Positions 9,419 through 19,000 of a DNA stretch of 64,000 nt are shown one piece after another. The notes under the pieces are model-generated. The model searched no databases. It was not told the origin of the DNA and saw only the letters and a list, made by a program, of their open reading frames with translations. The translations under genes were made by a program, and so were the position numbers. Source of the stretch: Marinicauda pacifica (GTDB taxonomy: Bacteria; Pseudomonadota; Alphaproteobacteria; Caulobacterales; Maricaulaceae); NCBI RefSeq assembly GCF_004793635.1, contig NZ_SRXV01000001.1:1276108-1340107 (forward strand), read 5' to 3'. Each line of letters opens with the position of its first letter. The stretch's first letter is position 1.

Positions 9419-9721
9419 CTAGCCCGATTTGGCCTCATCGTCGTGATCGCCGCCGAACACATGTTTGACGCGGGACCAGAGCTTGGGGTGACGTTTGAGA
9501 AAGCCGGTAATCAGACGATGCGCGCGCCGGGACGTCGCCGCGAGCAGGATCATCGAAACCAGAAAAAGCGGAATGCCCAGAGGAATCGGGCTGATCGTCA
9601 ACGGAATCGAGATCACCAGAAGGAACAGGCCCACGACCGCGCCAATCCCGCGCACAAGCACGAGAAGCACGCCAGCGAGTGGATTGGACCACCTGTCCTT
9701 GAAGGGTTCGTTCATCGCCAC
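9419..9721 (-). CDS. Small two-helix membrane protein, PGPGW-like
   Basis: A 100-residue protein with two predicted membrane helices, GVLLVLVRGIGAVVGLFLLVI and IPLGIPLFLVSMILLAAT, joined by the turn SPIPLG. A basic tail follows (SRRAHRLITGFLKRHPKLWS) and then an acidic end. This pattern resembles the PGPGW-type small membrane proteins. A second protein of the same design is encoded at 50684-50977. Function is unknown. It stands alone, divergent from the acyltransferase gene. Confidence 0.6.
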   Translation of the reverse strand: MAMNEPFKDRWSNPLAGVLLVLVRGIGAVVGLFLLVISIPLTISPIPLGIPLFLVSMILLAATSRRAHRLITGFLKRHPKLWSRVKHVFGGDHDDEAKSG

Positions 9722-9934
9722 GCACTTCAGTCCTTCGGTATTACGCGCGCTCTTGCCGCGAACCCACCTCCGCGAAGATGGGGATCAAGGATGAAAGAAG
9801 AAAGACCCGGGCGTGTCGAATTCGAGGCCAATCACACAGGCCGTGAGAATCGTATCGCATTGATGCAAAAAGAGCTCAGTTGTTCCGGCTCATCGCGGCG
9901 CTAAGCTGCGCGGTCCTCGGTTCGGGAGACAGTC

Positions 9935-11038
9935 TTGATCGTATCGCGCCTCTACTCAGTCCAGGCCCTGCGGGCGGTGGCGGCGCTCGCTGTGCTGGCC
10001 GGACATCTGGCCCAGAACGAGATCCGCTTCCTCGACGCCCCGCTCCTTCCCGCCTGGTTGCAGGCCGGGGCCAGCGGCGTCGACCTCTTCTTCGTTATCT
10101 CCGGCTTCGTCATGGTCTATGTGACCCGCGGCATGGGCCGCGCGGCACCCGCACAAAGCGCGCGCTTCCTCTACCAGCGTGCGGCGCGTATCTATCCGGC
10201 CTACTGGCTGTTCACCGGGCTCGTGCTGATCGGGTATCTCGTCATGCCGGGCAGCCTGACGCGCGGGCTCGACGAGCTGAACCTGCTCGCCTCGCTGACC
10301 TTGTGGCCGGTCAGCAGCCCGCCCGTGCTCCTCGTCGCCTGGACGCTCATTCACGAGCTGTATTTCTACCTGGTCTTCGCCGGGCTGCTTCTCCTGCCGG
10401 GCCGGCTGTTTGTTCCGGCGCTCGTCGTCTGGATCGCCGCCATCCTGGCGGCACACTGGAGCGGCCTGGCCTATTCGGGCGCGGTCGCCGGTCTGGCCTT
10501 CCATCCGCTCACGCTCGAGTTCATCGCAGGGTGCGCAATCGGCTTGCTGGTCTGCTCGGGACGGCGCCGGTTCGGCGCGGCGGCGCTTGTGGCCGGGCTT
10601 GCCTTATGGGCCGGCTCCTTCGCCTGGCTCGCTCCGGCCGGTCCTGCCGATATCCCCATGGGATGGCTGCGTGTGGGGATCTGGGGCGTGCCTGCGGCGC
10701 TGACGACCTATGGCGTCGTCACGCTCGAGATCGATCACCGGATGAGGACGCCCGGCCCCCTCGTAGCGCTCGGCGACTGGTCCTACGCGCTCTACCTCGC
10801 CCACCTGCCCGTGGTCGCGCTGCTGGTGCGCCTGGTCGACCGTTTCGTGCCGGACACAGGCCCGCTGCCCAATCTGATCTTCATTGCGACCGCCAGCCTC
10901 GCCTCCATCGCTGTGGCCGGGCTCACCTACCGCTTGTTCGAGCGGCCCGTTCTGGCCCTGACACGAAAATGGGGCGACCGGGTCTTCCCGGCCGCCCCAT
11001 TCCTGCGCGAACCGCCGATTGCGGCCCGGATCTGGTAG
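9935..11038 (+). CDS. Acyltransferase family 3 (OafA/YrhL-like) membrane protein
   Basis: A 367-residue polytopic protein of the acyltransferase-3 family, which O-acylates sugars of surface polysaccharides or lipids. The N-terminus has the usual SVQALRAVAALAVLAGH with the catalytic-type histidine, then GVDLFFVISGFVM and the RAARIYPAYW arginine motif. About ten membrane helices are visible. Start: TTG at 9935 behind GGGAGA at 9924-9929. The acceptor cannot be told and no polysaccharide genes are adjacent. Its last ~70 bases encode a strong hairpin that may serve as the terminator of the convergent gcv operon. Confidence 0.87.
   Translation: MIVSRLYSVQALRAVAALAVLAGHLAQNEIRFLDAPLLPAWLQAGASGVDLFFVISGFVMVYVTRGMGRAAPAQSARFLYQRAARIYPAYWLFTGLVLIGYLVMPGSLTRGLDELNLLASLTLWPVSSPPVLLVAWTLIHELYFYLVFAGLLLLPGRLFVPALVVWIAAILAAHWSGLAYSGAVAGLAFHPLTLEFIAGCAIGLLVCSGRRRFGAAALVAGLALWAGSFAWLAPAGPADIPMGWLRVGIWGVPAALTTYGVVTLEIDHRMRTPGPLVALGDWSYALYLAHLPVVALLVRLVDRFVPDTGPLPNLIFIATASLASIAVAGLTYRLFERPVLALTRKWGDRVFPAAPFLREPPIAARIW
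10965..11000 (-). terminator. Likely terminator of the gcv operon, inside the acyltransferase 3' end
   Basis: ATGGGGCGACCGGG pairs with CCCGGCCGCCCCAT across a TCTT loop, with one A-C mismatch. On the minus strand the stem is followed by TTTTCG. It lies ~42 bp beyond the gcvPB stop and is also coding for the acyltransferase. Confidence 0.5.
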
Positions 11039-11041
11039 CGC

Positions 11042-12622
11042 CTATTCGGCCGCCTGCGCGGTCTCGTCCTCGCGCCAGGTCAGGACCGGGGACCGCGCCG
11101 CGCGCGTCTCGTCAAGACGCTTGGCCGGGGCGTGGACCGGCGCATTCAGGAAACGTCCAGTATCCCCGTCCCGGGCGGCCTCGGTGAGCTTGAGCAGGGT
11201 GTCGCAGAAACGATCCAGCCCAGCCTTGCTCTCGGTCTCGGTCGGTTCGATGAGCAGCGCCCCGTGCACGACCAGCGGGAAGTACATCGTCATCGGGTGA
11301 TAGCCCTCGTCGATCATCGCCTTGGCGAAATCGAGCGTGGAAACGCCGGTATCCTTCAGGAAGGTATCGTCGAACAGCGCCTCGTGCATGCACGTGCCCT
11401 CGAACGCGGCCGTCATCTCACCGCGCAGGCGCGCCAGGATGTAGTTGGCGTTCAAGACCGCGTCCTCTGCTACCTGGCGAAGCCCGTCCGAGCCGTGGCT
11501 CATCATGTAGGACAGCGCGCGGGTGAACATGCCCATCTGGCCATGGAAGGCGACCAGACGCCCGAACGGCTCGCCGCCGGACAGGTCCCTCGCCTCCTGT
11601 TCGTGCTCGACCATGGCCCAGGTCTCGCCGTCCTGGATCACGTAGGGCACCGGCACGAAGGGCGCGAGCGCTTCGGAGAAGACGGTGGGGCCAGAGCCCG
11701 GCCCGCCGCCGCCATGGGGCGTGGAGAAGGTCTTGTGCAGGTTGATGTGCATCGCGTCGATGCCGAGATCGCCCGGACGCACGCGCCCGACAATCGCGTT
11801 GAAGTTCGCACCGTCGCAGTAGAAATAGCCGCCGGCCTCGTGGATGAGGTCCGCGATTTCCTTGATGTCGCGCTCGAACAGGCCGCACGTATTCGGGTTG
11901 GTCAGCATGATCGCGGCGACGTCGTCGCCCAGCTTCGACTTGAAGACCTCCATGTCGACCCGGCCCGACGCATCGGCGGGGATTTCATCGGTCACGAAGC
12001 CGCACTGCACGGCTGTGGCCGGGTTCGTGCCGTGCGCGGATTCCGGCACCAGCACGCGGCGGCGCCCGGTTTCCCCGCGCGCATCCAGCGCGGCGCGGAT
12101 CGCCATCATGCCGCACAGCTCGCCATGCGCGCCGGCCTTCGGGCTCATCGACACGCACGGCGTGTTCGTCAGCGTCATCAGCCAGTGAGCGAGCTCGCCG
12201 ATCAGCTCGAACGCACCCTGCACGGTCGATTGCGGCTGCATCGGATGGATGTCGGACAGGCCGGGAAGACGCGCCAGCTTCTCGTTCAGGCGCGGATTAT
12301 GCTTCATCGTGCACGAACCGAGCGGGTAGAGCCCGAGGTCGATCGCGTAATTCTTGCGCGACAGACGCACATAGTGGCGCATCGTTTCCGGCTCGGAGAG
12401 GCCGGGCAGCCCGATCGCCGACTTGCGCTCCAGCCCGTCGAGCCGGGTCTTCAGGCCCTTGGGTTCGGGCAGGTCGACGCCGCAATTGTCGAAATCGCCG
12501 CGCTCGAAGATCAGCGGCTCGGCCTGGTCCAGCCCCTTGGAGCCGGAAAACGTCTCGCTATACGCACCCGGATCGGGGGCATGCACGGGGCGGGAGGGGC
12601 GTCCTTGCGTGTTCATGGCCAT
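11042..12622 (-). CDS. gcvPB: Glycine dehydrogenase (decarboxylating) subunit 2
   Basis: The beta half of the split P-protein, which decarboxylates glycine and passes the aminomethyl group to lipoyl-GcvH. The 526-residue protein carries the PLP-lysine segment NLHKTFSTPHGGGGPGSGP and substrate-loop residues in VSMSPKAGAHGELCGM. The start follows GAGGTG lying at the end of gcvPA, only 2 bp upstream, so translation is coupled. It ends 3 bp from the convergent acyltransferase stop. Split gcvPA/gcvPB genes are common in this class, though many alphaproteobacteria have a single fused gcvP. Confidence 0.95.
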   Translation of the reverse strand: MAMNTQGRPSRPVHAPDPGAYSETFSGSKGLDQAEPLIFERGDFDNCGVDLPEPKGLKTRLDGLERKSAIGLPGLSEPETMRHYVRLSRKNYAIDLGLYPLGSCTMKHNPRLNEKLARLPGLSDIHPMQPQSTVQGAFELIGELAHWLMTLTNTPCVSMSPKAGAHGELCGMMAIRAALDARGETGRRRVLVPESAHGTNPATAVQCGFVTDEIPADASGRVDMEVFKSKLGDDVAAIMLTNPNTCGLFERDIKEIADLIHEAGGYFYCDGANFNAIVGRVRPGDLGIDAMHINLHKTFSTPHGGGGPGSGPTVFSEALAPFVPVPYVIQDGETWAMVEHEQEARDLSGGEPFGRLVAFHGQMGMFTRALSYMMSHGSDGLRQVAEDAVLNANYILARLRGEMTAAFEGTCMHEALFDDTFLKDTGVSTLDFAKAMIDEGYHPMTMYFPLVVHGALLIEPTETESKAGLDRFCDTLLKLTEAARDGDTGRFLNAPVHAPAKRLDETRAARSPVLTWREDETAQAAE

Positions 12623-12624
12623 GG

Positions 12625-13968
12625 TTAGAGCACCTCTTTGAGAGCAGCTTCGAGCGCGTCGAGATCGCCGTCGGTATTGGTTTCGGTCGCGGCAAGGATG
12701 AGATGGGTCTCAAACTGGCCCGGATAGAGCCGGCTGGCCGGGACGCCGGCCAGGATGCCGCGCTGGGCCAACGCCTCGACTACCTCTGTGGCCGGACGGG
12801 TTAGTTTCACGGTGAATTCGTTGAAGAAGGCGTCGGTAACCAGCTCCACGCCCTTAATCCCGGCCAGGCGATCGGCCAGCTCGATGGCGCGCTCGTGATT
12901 GAGGCGGGCAAGCTGGGTCAGCCCCTTCTCGCCGAGCAGGCTCATATGGATCGTCCAGGCGAGCGCCATCAGCCCGGAATTGGTGCAGATATTCGACGTC
13001 GCCTTGTCGCGCCGGATATGCTGTTCGCGCGTGGAAAGCGTCAGCACGAAGCCCCGGCGCCCGTCCGCGTCCACGGTTTCCCCAGCCAGGCGGCCCGGCA
13101 TGTTGCGGATGAAGTTGCGGTCGTCGCGGCAGGCGAACAGGCCCACATAAGGCCCGCCGAACTGCAGACCGACACCCAGCGACTGGCCCTCGCCCACCAC
13201 GATGTCTGCGCCCATTTCGCCCGGAGACGTCATCAGGCCCAGGGACACGATTTCGGTCACTACCGCGATCAGCAGAGCACCCTTGGCATGGGCGGCTTCG
13301 GCCAGCGCGGTCAGGTCGCGCACATGGCCGAACACGTCCGGGTTCTGCACCACGATGCAGGCAGTGTCGTCGTCGATATACTTGACGAGGTCGTCGGCCC
13401 TGCCCGGCGCGGCGCCCTCGGTCTCCACCTCGATGTCCATGTATTTGGCGAGCGTCGCGGTGGCGGCGGAATAGTGCGGATGAAGATTGCCGGACAGCAC
13501 CGCCTTCTTGCGCTTGGTCACGCGGCTGGCCATCAGCACGGCCTCCGCGCAGGCGGTCGAGCCGTCATACATCGAGGCGTTGGCGACCGCCATGCCGGTC
13601 AGGCGCGCGACCTGGGTCTGGAATTCGAACAGGGTCTGCAGCGTGCCCTGGCTGATTTCCGGCTGGTAGGGCGTGTAGGCCGTCAAGAATTCGGAGCGCT
13701 GGATCAGGTGATCCACCGTGGCAGGCACATGGTGCTTGTAAGCCCCGGCGCCGACGAAGAAGGGCGCTTCCCCGGCCGAAAGATTCTTCCTGGCCATCTT
13801 GGCGAAGGCCCGCTCCACCTCCAGCTCGGTGGCCTTGCGCGGCAGGTCGACCGGTCCGTCCAGACGCGCGCTTTCAGGCACGTCGGTGAACAGCGCGTCG
13901 ATAGACGACACACCGATCGTTTCGAGCATTTGGGTCCGGTCGTCCGGAGTCAGGGGCAGATAGCGCAT
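12625..13968 (-). CDS. gcvPA: Glycine dehydrogenase (decarboxylating) subunit 1
   Basis: The alpha half of the split P-protein, 447 residues and complete. Diagnostic stretches are [15 protein letters not shown] at the start, [36 protein letters not shown], and [19 protein letters not shown]. It packs with GcvPB to form the active site. The ATG at 13968 is preferred over a TTG two codons upstream, because AAGGTGAGAG is better spaced for it. It lies between a PaiB-like gene and gcvPB in the riboswitch-controlled operon. Confidence 0.95.
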   Translation of the reverse strand: MRYLPLTPDDRTQMLETIGVSSIDALFTDVPESARLDGPVDLPRKATELEVERAFAKMARKNLSAGEAPFFVGAGAYKHHVPATVDHLIQRSEFLTAYTPYQPEISQGTLQTLFEFQTQVARLTGMAVANASMYDGSTACAEAVLMASRVTKRKKAVLSGNLHPHYSAATATLAKYMDIEVETEGAAPGRADDLVKYIDDDTACIVVQNPDVFGHVRDLTALAEAAHAKGALLIAVVTEIVSLGLMTSPGEMGADIVVGEGQSLGVGLQFGGPYVGLFACRDDRNFIRNMPGRLAGETVDADGRRGFVLTLSTREQHIRRDKATSNICTNSGLMALAWTIHMSLLGEKGLTQLARLNHERAIELADRLAGIKGVELVTDAFFNEFTVKLTRPATEVVEALAQRGILAGVPASRLYPGQFETHLILAATETNTDGDLDALEAALKEVL

Positions 13969-13977
13969 CGTCAACTC

Positions 13978-14619
13978 TCACCTTCTCGGCAATTCATTCA
14001 TGTCCGCGGCCACCTGCCGCGCAATTCGGTTGGTCCGGCCGGCCAGGGCATCCGCGATGCCCGCAAAGTCGGCCTGCGTCTTGTCCTGGCTCAGCTTCCT
14101 GACCAGCGCCGCCTCGCTGACCTGCACGCGAACCGCCACGATCGCGTTGAGCAGGCGCTCGATATAGTCCGGCGGGGCGTCGGTTCGCCGCCACGGCGGG
14201 TTCTGGTCGGCCTCCATCTCATCGCTCAAGGCGTCGATGACAGAGATGATCTGATCGCGCCCGGTCTCAAGCGACACGATGCCGCGCGCCTCAGCCGAGC
14301 TGTAATTCCAGGTCGGTACGGCGCGGCCTGTCTCGGCCTTGCTCGCATACCAGCCCGGAGAGACGTAGGCGTCGGCCCCGGAGAACAGAACCAGTCCTTC
14401 AGATGTACCGTCGAGGACCGGACAGATCGGGTTGGCCCGGGCGACATGGCCGCGTAGCGCCCTCACCTCGCCCTTAGCGCCGCATTCCACCAGCATAGGC
14501 GTGCGTGCGGCGATCAGCCCGTCCGGCCCCTGCACCACCAGCGTCGCGAAGCGATGCTGGTGCATGAAAGCAGCCGCCTCCGCGCTATCGCAGACATAGG
14601 CGGGGTGCGGGCTGAACAT
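13978..14619 (-). CDS. FMN-binding PaiB-family protein in the gcv operon
   Basis: A 213-residue protein with PaiB hallmarks: MFSPHPAYV at the start, a split-barrel FMN-binding region, SPGWYASK and VPTWNYSSAEARG. PaiB of Bacillus is described as a negative regulator of sporulation and degradative enzymes, but most relatives are uncharacterised FMN-binding split-barrel proteins. It lies between gcvH (6 bp away) and gcvPA (9 bp away) on the same strand, so it is under the glycine riboswitch. This placement suggests a link with glycine or one-carbon metabolism, but the role is unknown. Confidence 0.85.
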   Translation of the reverse strand: MFSPHPAYVCDSAEAAAFMHQHRFATLVVQGPDGLIAARTPMLVECGAKGEVRALRGHVARANPICPVLDGTSEGLVLFSGADAYVSPGWYASKAETGRAVPTWNYSSAEARGIVSLETGRDQIISVIDALSDEMEADQNPPWRRTDAPPDYIERLLNAIVAVRVQVSEAALVRKLSQDKTQADFAGIADALAGRTNRIARQVAADMNELPRR

Positions 14620-14625
14620 CGCGGT

Positions 14626-14997
14626 CTAGTCGACGTGTTTCTGGTAGGCTGCTTCGTCCATCAGCGCGTCGAGCTCGGAGGCGTCGGCGACTTCCAGCTT
14701 GAAGAACCAGCCCGCGCCGTGCGCGTCTTCATTCACCTTGCCCGGGGCGTCTTCCAGGGCGCCGTTGACCTCGACCACCTTGCCGGAAACCGGCGCATAG
14801 ATCTCGCTGGCGGCCTTGACCGATTCCACGACCGCGATCTCGTCGCCTTTCTTGAAGGACTTGCCGACTTCAGGAAGCTCGACAAAGACCACGTCGCCCA
14901 GCTGCTCGGCTGCGTAGGGCGTGATGCCGACCGTGGCCGGGCCGTCGCCCTCGGTCTTGATCCATTCGTGGTCTTCGGTGAAGCGGGTCTGGCTCAT
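14626..14997 (-). CDS. gcvH: Glycine cleavage system H protein
   Basis: The lipoyl carrier that shuttles the aminomethyl group among P, T and L proteins. At 123 residues it is a normal GcvH. The lipoylation lysine is K61 in [17 protein letters not shown], and the ends are typical: [11 protein letters not shown] at the start and [20 protein letters not shown] at the end. A GGGAGAG site precedes the ATG. It is the second gene of the gcv operon, 35 bp after gcvT. Confidence 0.96.
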   Translation of the reverse strand: MSQTRFTEDHEWIKTEGDGPATVGITPYAAEQLGDVVFVELPEVGKSFKKGDEIAVVESVKAASEIYAPVSGKVVEVNGALEDAPGKVNEDAHGAGWFFKLEVADASELDALMDEAAYQKHVD

Positions 14998-15032
14998 GAA
15001 ACTCTCCCGTGAGAATGTGAACGTCGAAGGGA

Positions 15033-16130
15033 TCAGCCGCGATAGAAGCGGTGAGCCACGACAGGCATTTTGACGATTTCGGCCGGGCGCGCCTTGCCGC
15101 GCACGATCAGCTCGATTTCGGTTCCCGGCTTGGCAAGCTCGGCAGGCACATAGCCCATCCCGATGGGCGCACCCGCGGTCGGGGCGAACCCGCCCGAGGT
15201 CGCAACGCCCACGACCGTGCCGTCATGCGCGATCTCGGCGCCCTCGCGGGCCGGGGCTTTGTCTTTCAGCTTGAATCCGACCCGTTTGCGCGAGGCGCCA
15301 TCCTCGATCTGTTTCAGGATTTTGCGCGCGCCAGGGAAATCGGCGCTGGCGCGGCGCGACTTGGCCACGGCCCAGGTCAGGGACGCCTCGATCGGCGTCG
15401 TGGTCTCGTCCATGTCGTGGCCGTAGAGGCAGAGCCCGGCTTCCAGGCGCAGGCTGTCGCGCGCCCCGAGCCCGATCGGCTTGACCCGTTCGTCGTCCAG
15501 CAGCAGGCGGGCAATCTCTTCGGCCTGGTGGTTGGGAATGGAAATCTCGAACCCGTCCTCGCCGGTATAGCCCGACCGCGACACGAAGACGTCGGCGCCG
15601 TTCAGGGTGAAGCGGCCCGCTTCCATGAAGACCAGCTTGGCGGCGTCCGGGCAGAGGGCTTCCATCACCGCGCCCGCCTTCGGCCCCTGCAGGGCCAGCA
15701 GCGCGCGGTCGTTCAGCTCGATGAGTTCGGCCCGGCGTCCGAACCGGTCGCGCATATGGGCAAAATCGGCGCCCTTGGTGGCCGCATTGACGACGACGAA
15801 GAAGCCGTCCTCGTCCGGGCGCGACACCATCAGATCGTCCATGATGCCGCCCTCGTCATTGAGCAGCAGCGTGTATTTCTGGGTGCCCGGCTCCAGCTCG
15901 GAGAGATCGGCGGTGATCAGCGCTTCCAGCGCCCCGGCCTCACCGGTCACGCGCGCCTGGCCCATGTGGGAGACGTCGAACAGGCCCGCACCCTCACGCG
16001 TGTGATTGTGCTCGGCCATGATCCCCTCGAACTGGACCGGCATCTCGTAGCCGGCGAACGGGACCATCTTCCCGCCCAGTTCGACATGCAGGTCGTATAG
16101 CGGGGTTCGCAACAGGGGTTGGTCGGTCAT
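15033..16130 (-). CDS. gcvT: Glycine cleavage system aminomethyltransferase (T protein)
   Basis: Transfers the methylene group from aminomethyl-lipoyl-GcvH to tetrahydrofolate and releases ammonia. The 365-residue protein shows the folate-binding features [38 protein letters not shown], the loop [14 protein letters not shown] and the C-terminal barrel with [19 protein letters not shown]. It is the first gene of the operon, directly downstream of the tandem glycine riboswitch. Length and order are standard. Confidence 0.96.
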   Translation of the reverse strand: MTDQPLLRTPLYDLHVELGGKMVPFAGYEMPVQFEGIMAEHNHTREGAGLFDVSHMGQARVTGEAGALEALITADLSELEPGTQKYTLLLNDEGGIMDDLMVSRPDEDGFFVVVNAATKGADFAHMRDRFGRRAELIELNDRALLALQGPKAGAVMEALCPDAAKLVFMEAGRFTLNGADVFVSRSGYTGEDGFEISIPNHQAEEIARLLLDDERVKPIGLGARDSLRLEAGLCLYGHDMDETTTPIEASLTWAVAKSRRASADFPGARKILKQIEDGASRKRVGFKLKDKAPAREGAEIAHDGTVVGVATSGGFAPTAGAPIGMGYVPAELAKPGTEIELIVRGKARPAEIVKMPVVAHRFYRG

Positions 16131-16199
16131 GGCATCTCCGGTCCAGACATGTGTTCACGCAGGGGCGAACCGGATTCCGTGACGGAAATCCGGTTGGCG

Positions 16200-16402
16200 C
16201 GCCCCCGCTGTCTGATCGACCTGAGAGATTCCTCGGCCGGGGGCTCACCAGCCCGCGCCGCATGCTCCTTCGGTGGGAGGCGGACGGTCACCCGCTCGCA
16301 TCCACTTTCCAGCGTCAGCCATATACCTCGCGGTCCTGTTGCCTGAGCGTTTCCGGGGCGGTTGCGCCTTCGGCGCCGGCGTCTTCGGCCGGTCTCTCCC
16401 GC
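16200..16402 (-). promoter_or_regulatory. Tandem glycine riboswitch upstream of gcvT
   Basis: Read on the minus strand, aptamer 1 (about 16402-16326) has GGGAGAGACCG, GCGCCGAAGGCGCAACC and CGCTCAGGCAACAGGACCG. Aptamer 2 (about 16312-16200) has CTGGAAAG, CACCGAAGGAGCA and AATCTCTCAGGT...GACAG. These are the conserved cores of the two glycine aptamers, in the usual order and joined by a short linker. Glycine binding normally switches the gcv genes on. Most of the 378-bp space between argS and gcvT is taken up by this RNA. Confidence 0.95.
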
Positions 16403-16456
16403 AAGGAGGCCTTAGTTTTCGTACCCGGCCCGCGAACGGCCCGGATGCTGCGCCGC

Positions 16457-16484
16457 AGGGTAGTTTGCCCGGACGCGGAGTCAA
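16457..16484 (-). promoter_or_regulatory. Candidate promoter of the gcv operon
   Basis: On the minus strand TTGACT (16484-16479) and TACCCT (16462-16457) are 16 bases apart. Transcription from it would start ~45 bases before the first glycine aptamer, so the position fits. No competing promoter is evident between the argS stop and the riboswitch. Confidence 0.5.
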
Positions 16485-16508
16485 TCGCGATGGGATGCGG
16501 ACGCGCCA

Positions 16509-18272
16509 CTACATCCGTTCGGGAGTCTCCAGTCCGATCAGGGACAGCGTCAGTTCCAGCTGCTTGAGCACGGTCTCGGCCAGCGCGAGCCGGCTGGCGC
16601 GCACAGACTCGTCCTTTTCCGGCAGAATCGGGCAGGCCGCATAGAAGCTGGAAAACGTCTGGGCCAGCGCGTGGGCGTGATCGCAGATATGGTTCGGGGC
16701 GCGCAGCTCGTAGGCGCGCGTCAGCGCCGCGTCGAAGCCGTCCAGGCGCCGGATCAACGCCGTCTCTTCCTTCGTGCCCGCGACGATCTCGCCTGCCTCG
16801 AGCCCCTGCTCGGCGGCCTTGCGCATGATCGATTTGATCCGGACGGCCTGGTAGAGCAGGTAGGGACCGGTCTTCCCCTCGAACGAGACGAAGCGGTCGA
16901 GCTCGAAGATATAATTCGTCGTGCGGTAATTCTGCAGATCGGCAAAGCGGATCGCGGCATTGGCGACCATGCGCGCCACCCGGTCGAACTCGGCCTCGTC
17001 CAGCGTGGCGCCCAGGCCGGCTTCGCTCAGGCGCGCACGGGCCCGGCTATAGGCTTCCTCGATCAGGTCGGCCAGGCGGAACGTTCCGCCTGCCCTGGTA
17101 CGCAGACGCTTGCCGTCAGGCCCGTTCACCGTGCCGAACTTCACGTGCTCCAGCTCGCCTTCGCCGGCGAGGCCGGCCAGGACCGCGGCGCGGAAGACCT
17201 GCTCGAAATGGTCGGACTGACCCAGATCAACCACGTAGAGAATCAGGTCGGGATCGTAGTCGCGCCGCCGGTCGAGAATGGTCGCCAGATCGGTGGTCGC
17301 GTAGAGCGCGGAGCCCTTCGAGCTGACCAGGATGAGTGGCGCCAGCTCCTTCTTGTCGTCCTCGCGCGCCACGCGGACGATGCGCGCGCCCTCGCTCTCT
17401 TCGAGTATCCCCTTTTCCTCGAACAGTGCGATCGTGTCCGGCACCAGGGGATCGACGTCGCTTTCCCCCTTCCACAGATCGAAATGGACACCCAGCGCCT
17501 CGAAATCGGCTTTCAGCGCCGCGATCGAGACCTCGATGAAATGGCGCAACAACGCGCGATAGCCCGCGCGGCCGGCCTGAAGCTCGGCGGTCGCGGACCG
17601 CGCACGCGCGGCGCGGGCTTCGTCTTCCTTCGCCCGGGCGGCCGCTTGCGGATAGAGGCGCGACAGATCCTCGATGGTCACCGGCGGCTCATCCGGGAAA
17701 GGCGCCTCGGCGGTCTCGTCGAAATAAACGAGGTCCGGCTGCTCGTCCTGAAGCTCAGTGAGCAGCAAACCCATCTGATAGCCCCAGTCGCCCAGATGGA
17801 TATCGCTGACCACGCGGTCGCCGCGGAAGCGGAACAGGCGCTGAAGGCTGTCGCCGATAACCGAGGAGCGCAGATGGCCGACATGCATCGGCTTGGCCAC
17901 GTTCGGTCCGCCGAAGTCGAGCATCACCATGCGCTCGCGCTCGACTCGGCTCGCGCCCAGCCGGTCGTCGGCAGCGATCTGGTTGGCCCGGGCGCTGTAC
18001 AGTCCGGCGGCCGGCGTCAGGTTGATGAAGCCCGGCCCGGCGATTTCGACCTCGATCCCCGGCTCGCGCTGCGCGAAATCGGCAATAACCTCTTCGGCAA
18101 CGGCACGCGGCGCCTTCTTCGCGAGCTTCGCGGCCGCCATCGCGCCATTGCACTGATAGGGCGCCAGGTCGGGGCGGTCGCTCTCGGCCACCTGGCCCAG
18201 ATCGGCCGGAAGCCCCATAGCGGCGAAGGACGCCCCGAGTGAGGCGCTCAGCGTGTCAGTAATGGAGGTCAT
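16509..18272 (-). CDS. argS: Arginyl-tRNA synthetase
   Basis: Charges tRNA-Arg. The 587-residue class I enzyme shows an N-terminal Add-1-like domain, the HIGH signature as HVGH in VAKPMHVGHLRSSVIGD, and a degenerate KMSKS-type loop GKRLRTRAGG, as is normal for ArgRS. The C-terminal DALR anticodon-binding domain includes ICDHAHALAQTFSSFY and ends at LIGLETPERM. The lipoprotein gene ends 18 bp upstream of it. Confidence 0.97.
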   Translation of the reverse strand: MTSITDTLSASLGASFAAMGLPADLGQVAESDRPDLAPYQCNGAMAAAKLAKKAPRAVAEEVIADFAQREPGIEVEIAGPGFINLTPAAGLYSARANQIAADDRLGASRVERERMVMLDFGGPNVAKPMHVGHLRSSVIGDSLQRLFRFRGDRVVSDIHLGDWGYQMGLLLTELQDEQPDLVYFDETAEAPFPDEPPVTIEDLSRLYPQAAARAKEDEARAARARSATAELQAGRAGYRALLRHFIEVSIAALKADFEALGVHFDLWKGESDVDPLVPDTIALFEEKGILEESEGARIVRVAREDDKKELAPLILVSSKGSALYATTDLATILDRRRDYDPDLILYVVDLGQSDHFEQVFRAAVLAGLAGEGELEHVKFGTVNGPDGKRLRTRAGGTFRLADLIEEAYSRARARLSEAGLGATLDEAEFDRVARMVANAAIRFADLQNYRTTNYIFELDRFVSFEGKTGPYLLYQAVRIKSIMRKAAEQGLEAGEIVAGTKEETALIRRLDGFDAALTRAYELRAPNHICDHAHALAQTFSSFYAACPILPEKDESVRASRLALAETVLKQLELTLSLIGLETPERM

Positions 18273-18290
18273 ATCAAGCGTATCGTTTTA

Positions 18291-18863
18291 TTAGCTGCCG
18301 CTGCCCGCAGTCACGCGGAAACGCTGGCCCGAGCGATTGAATTCGAGCTGCTCTTCGGTCAGTTCGAAACCCACGATCACCTCGAAGTTCGCACCCGATG
18401 TGCTGGCGTCGGCCCGCGGGATCACCATGTTCTCGAATTCCTGCACGAGCTCGACCCGGTCCACGCCAGCGGGAAACTCCACGGTGACGGGATAGACCTG
18501 ACGCTCGATCACAGCCTGGTCGCGCCGGGTCACGGCGACGAAGTACTGATAGGTGTGCGAACGGCCGCTGGCCGCCGGGCCGCGGCCGAACGCCATCCGG
18601 ATGCCCATATCCATCGAGATCGGGCTGGCATCGCGGTCGGTATATTCGCAGAAGCTGACCACGTTGAGGATTTCGCCGGTAAACCCGACATTGGAATAGA
18701 CAACCCCGTCGCCGTGAAAATTGACGACACGGTGGGCGTCGTACAGGGAAAGCGCCGTCGGGCACGGTCCTGGGTTGGGTTGATCGCCTTCGACCACGCC
18801 ACGCACCGACTGGCAGCCCGTAACGAGCATGGAAAGGCAGATCAGAGCGGCAATGCGGCGCAT
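18291..18863 (-). CDS. Hypothetical lipoprotein
   Basis: A 190-residue exported protein. The start at 18863 has GGGAGACGC nine bases upstream and gives a clean lipoprotein signal MRRIAALICLSMLVTGC, with lipobox LVTGC. The mature part begins with QSVRGVVEGD and contains VVSFCEYTDRD and a beta-rich domain with YQYFVAVTRRDQAVIERQVYPVTV. I do not recognise the family with certainty. Similar short lipoproteins with Y/V-rich strands occur in Hyphomonadaceae. It is probably co-transcribed with argS and is divergent from ispH. Confidence 0.75.
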   Translation of the reverse strand: MRRIAALICLSMLVTGCQSVRGVVEGDQPNPGPCPTALSLYDAHRVVNFHGDGVVYSNVGFTGEILNVVSFCEYTDRDASPISMDMGIRMAFGRGPAASGRSHTYQYFVAVTRRDQAVIERQVYPVTVEFPAGVDRVELVQEFENMVIPRADASTSGANFEVIVGFELTEEQLEFNRSGQRFRVTAGSGS

Positions 18864-19000
18864 GAAGCGTCTCCCGAAGACGTAACGTGAATGCTCAAAG
18901 CCGGACACGCCCCTTGCGGCGCGCCCGTGCGCTGTTACATCGTCTCTACGATGGCACTGTCCCAAGGGCAACGCCAAGCGCTCCGCCGAGCTGAGAAATC

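Noticed and set aside
11132..14457. Long plus-strand open frames opposite gcvPB and gcvPA
   Set aside because: Shadows of the glycine dehydrogenase genes; composition is that of reverse-frame GC-rich coding DNA.
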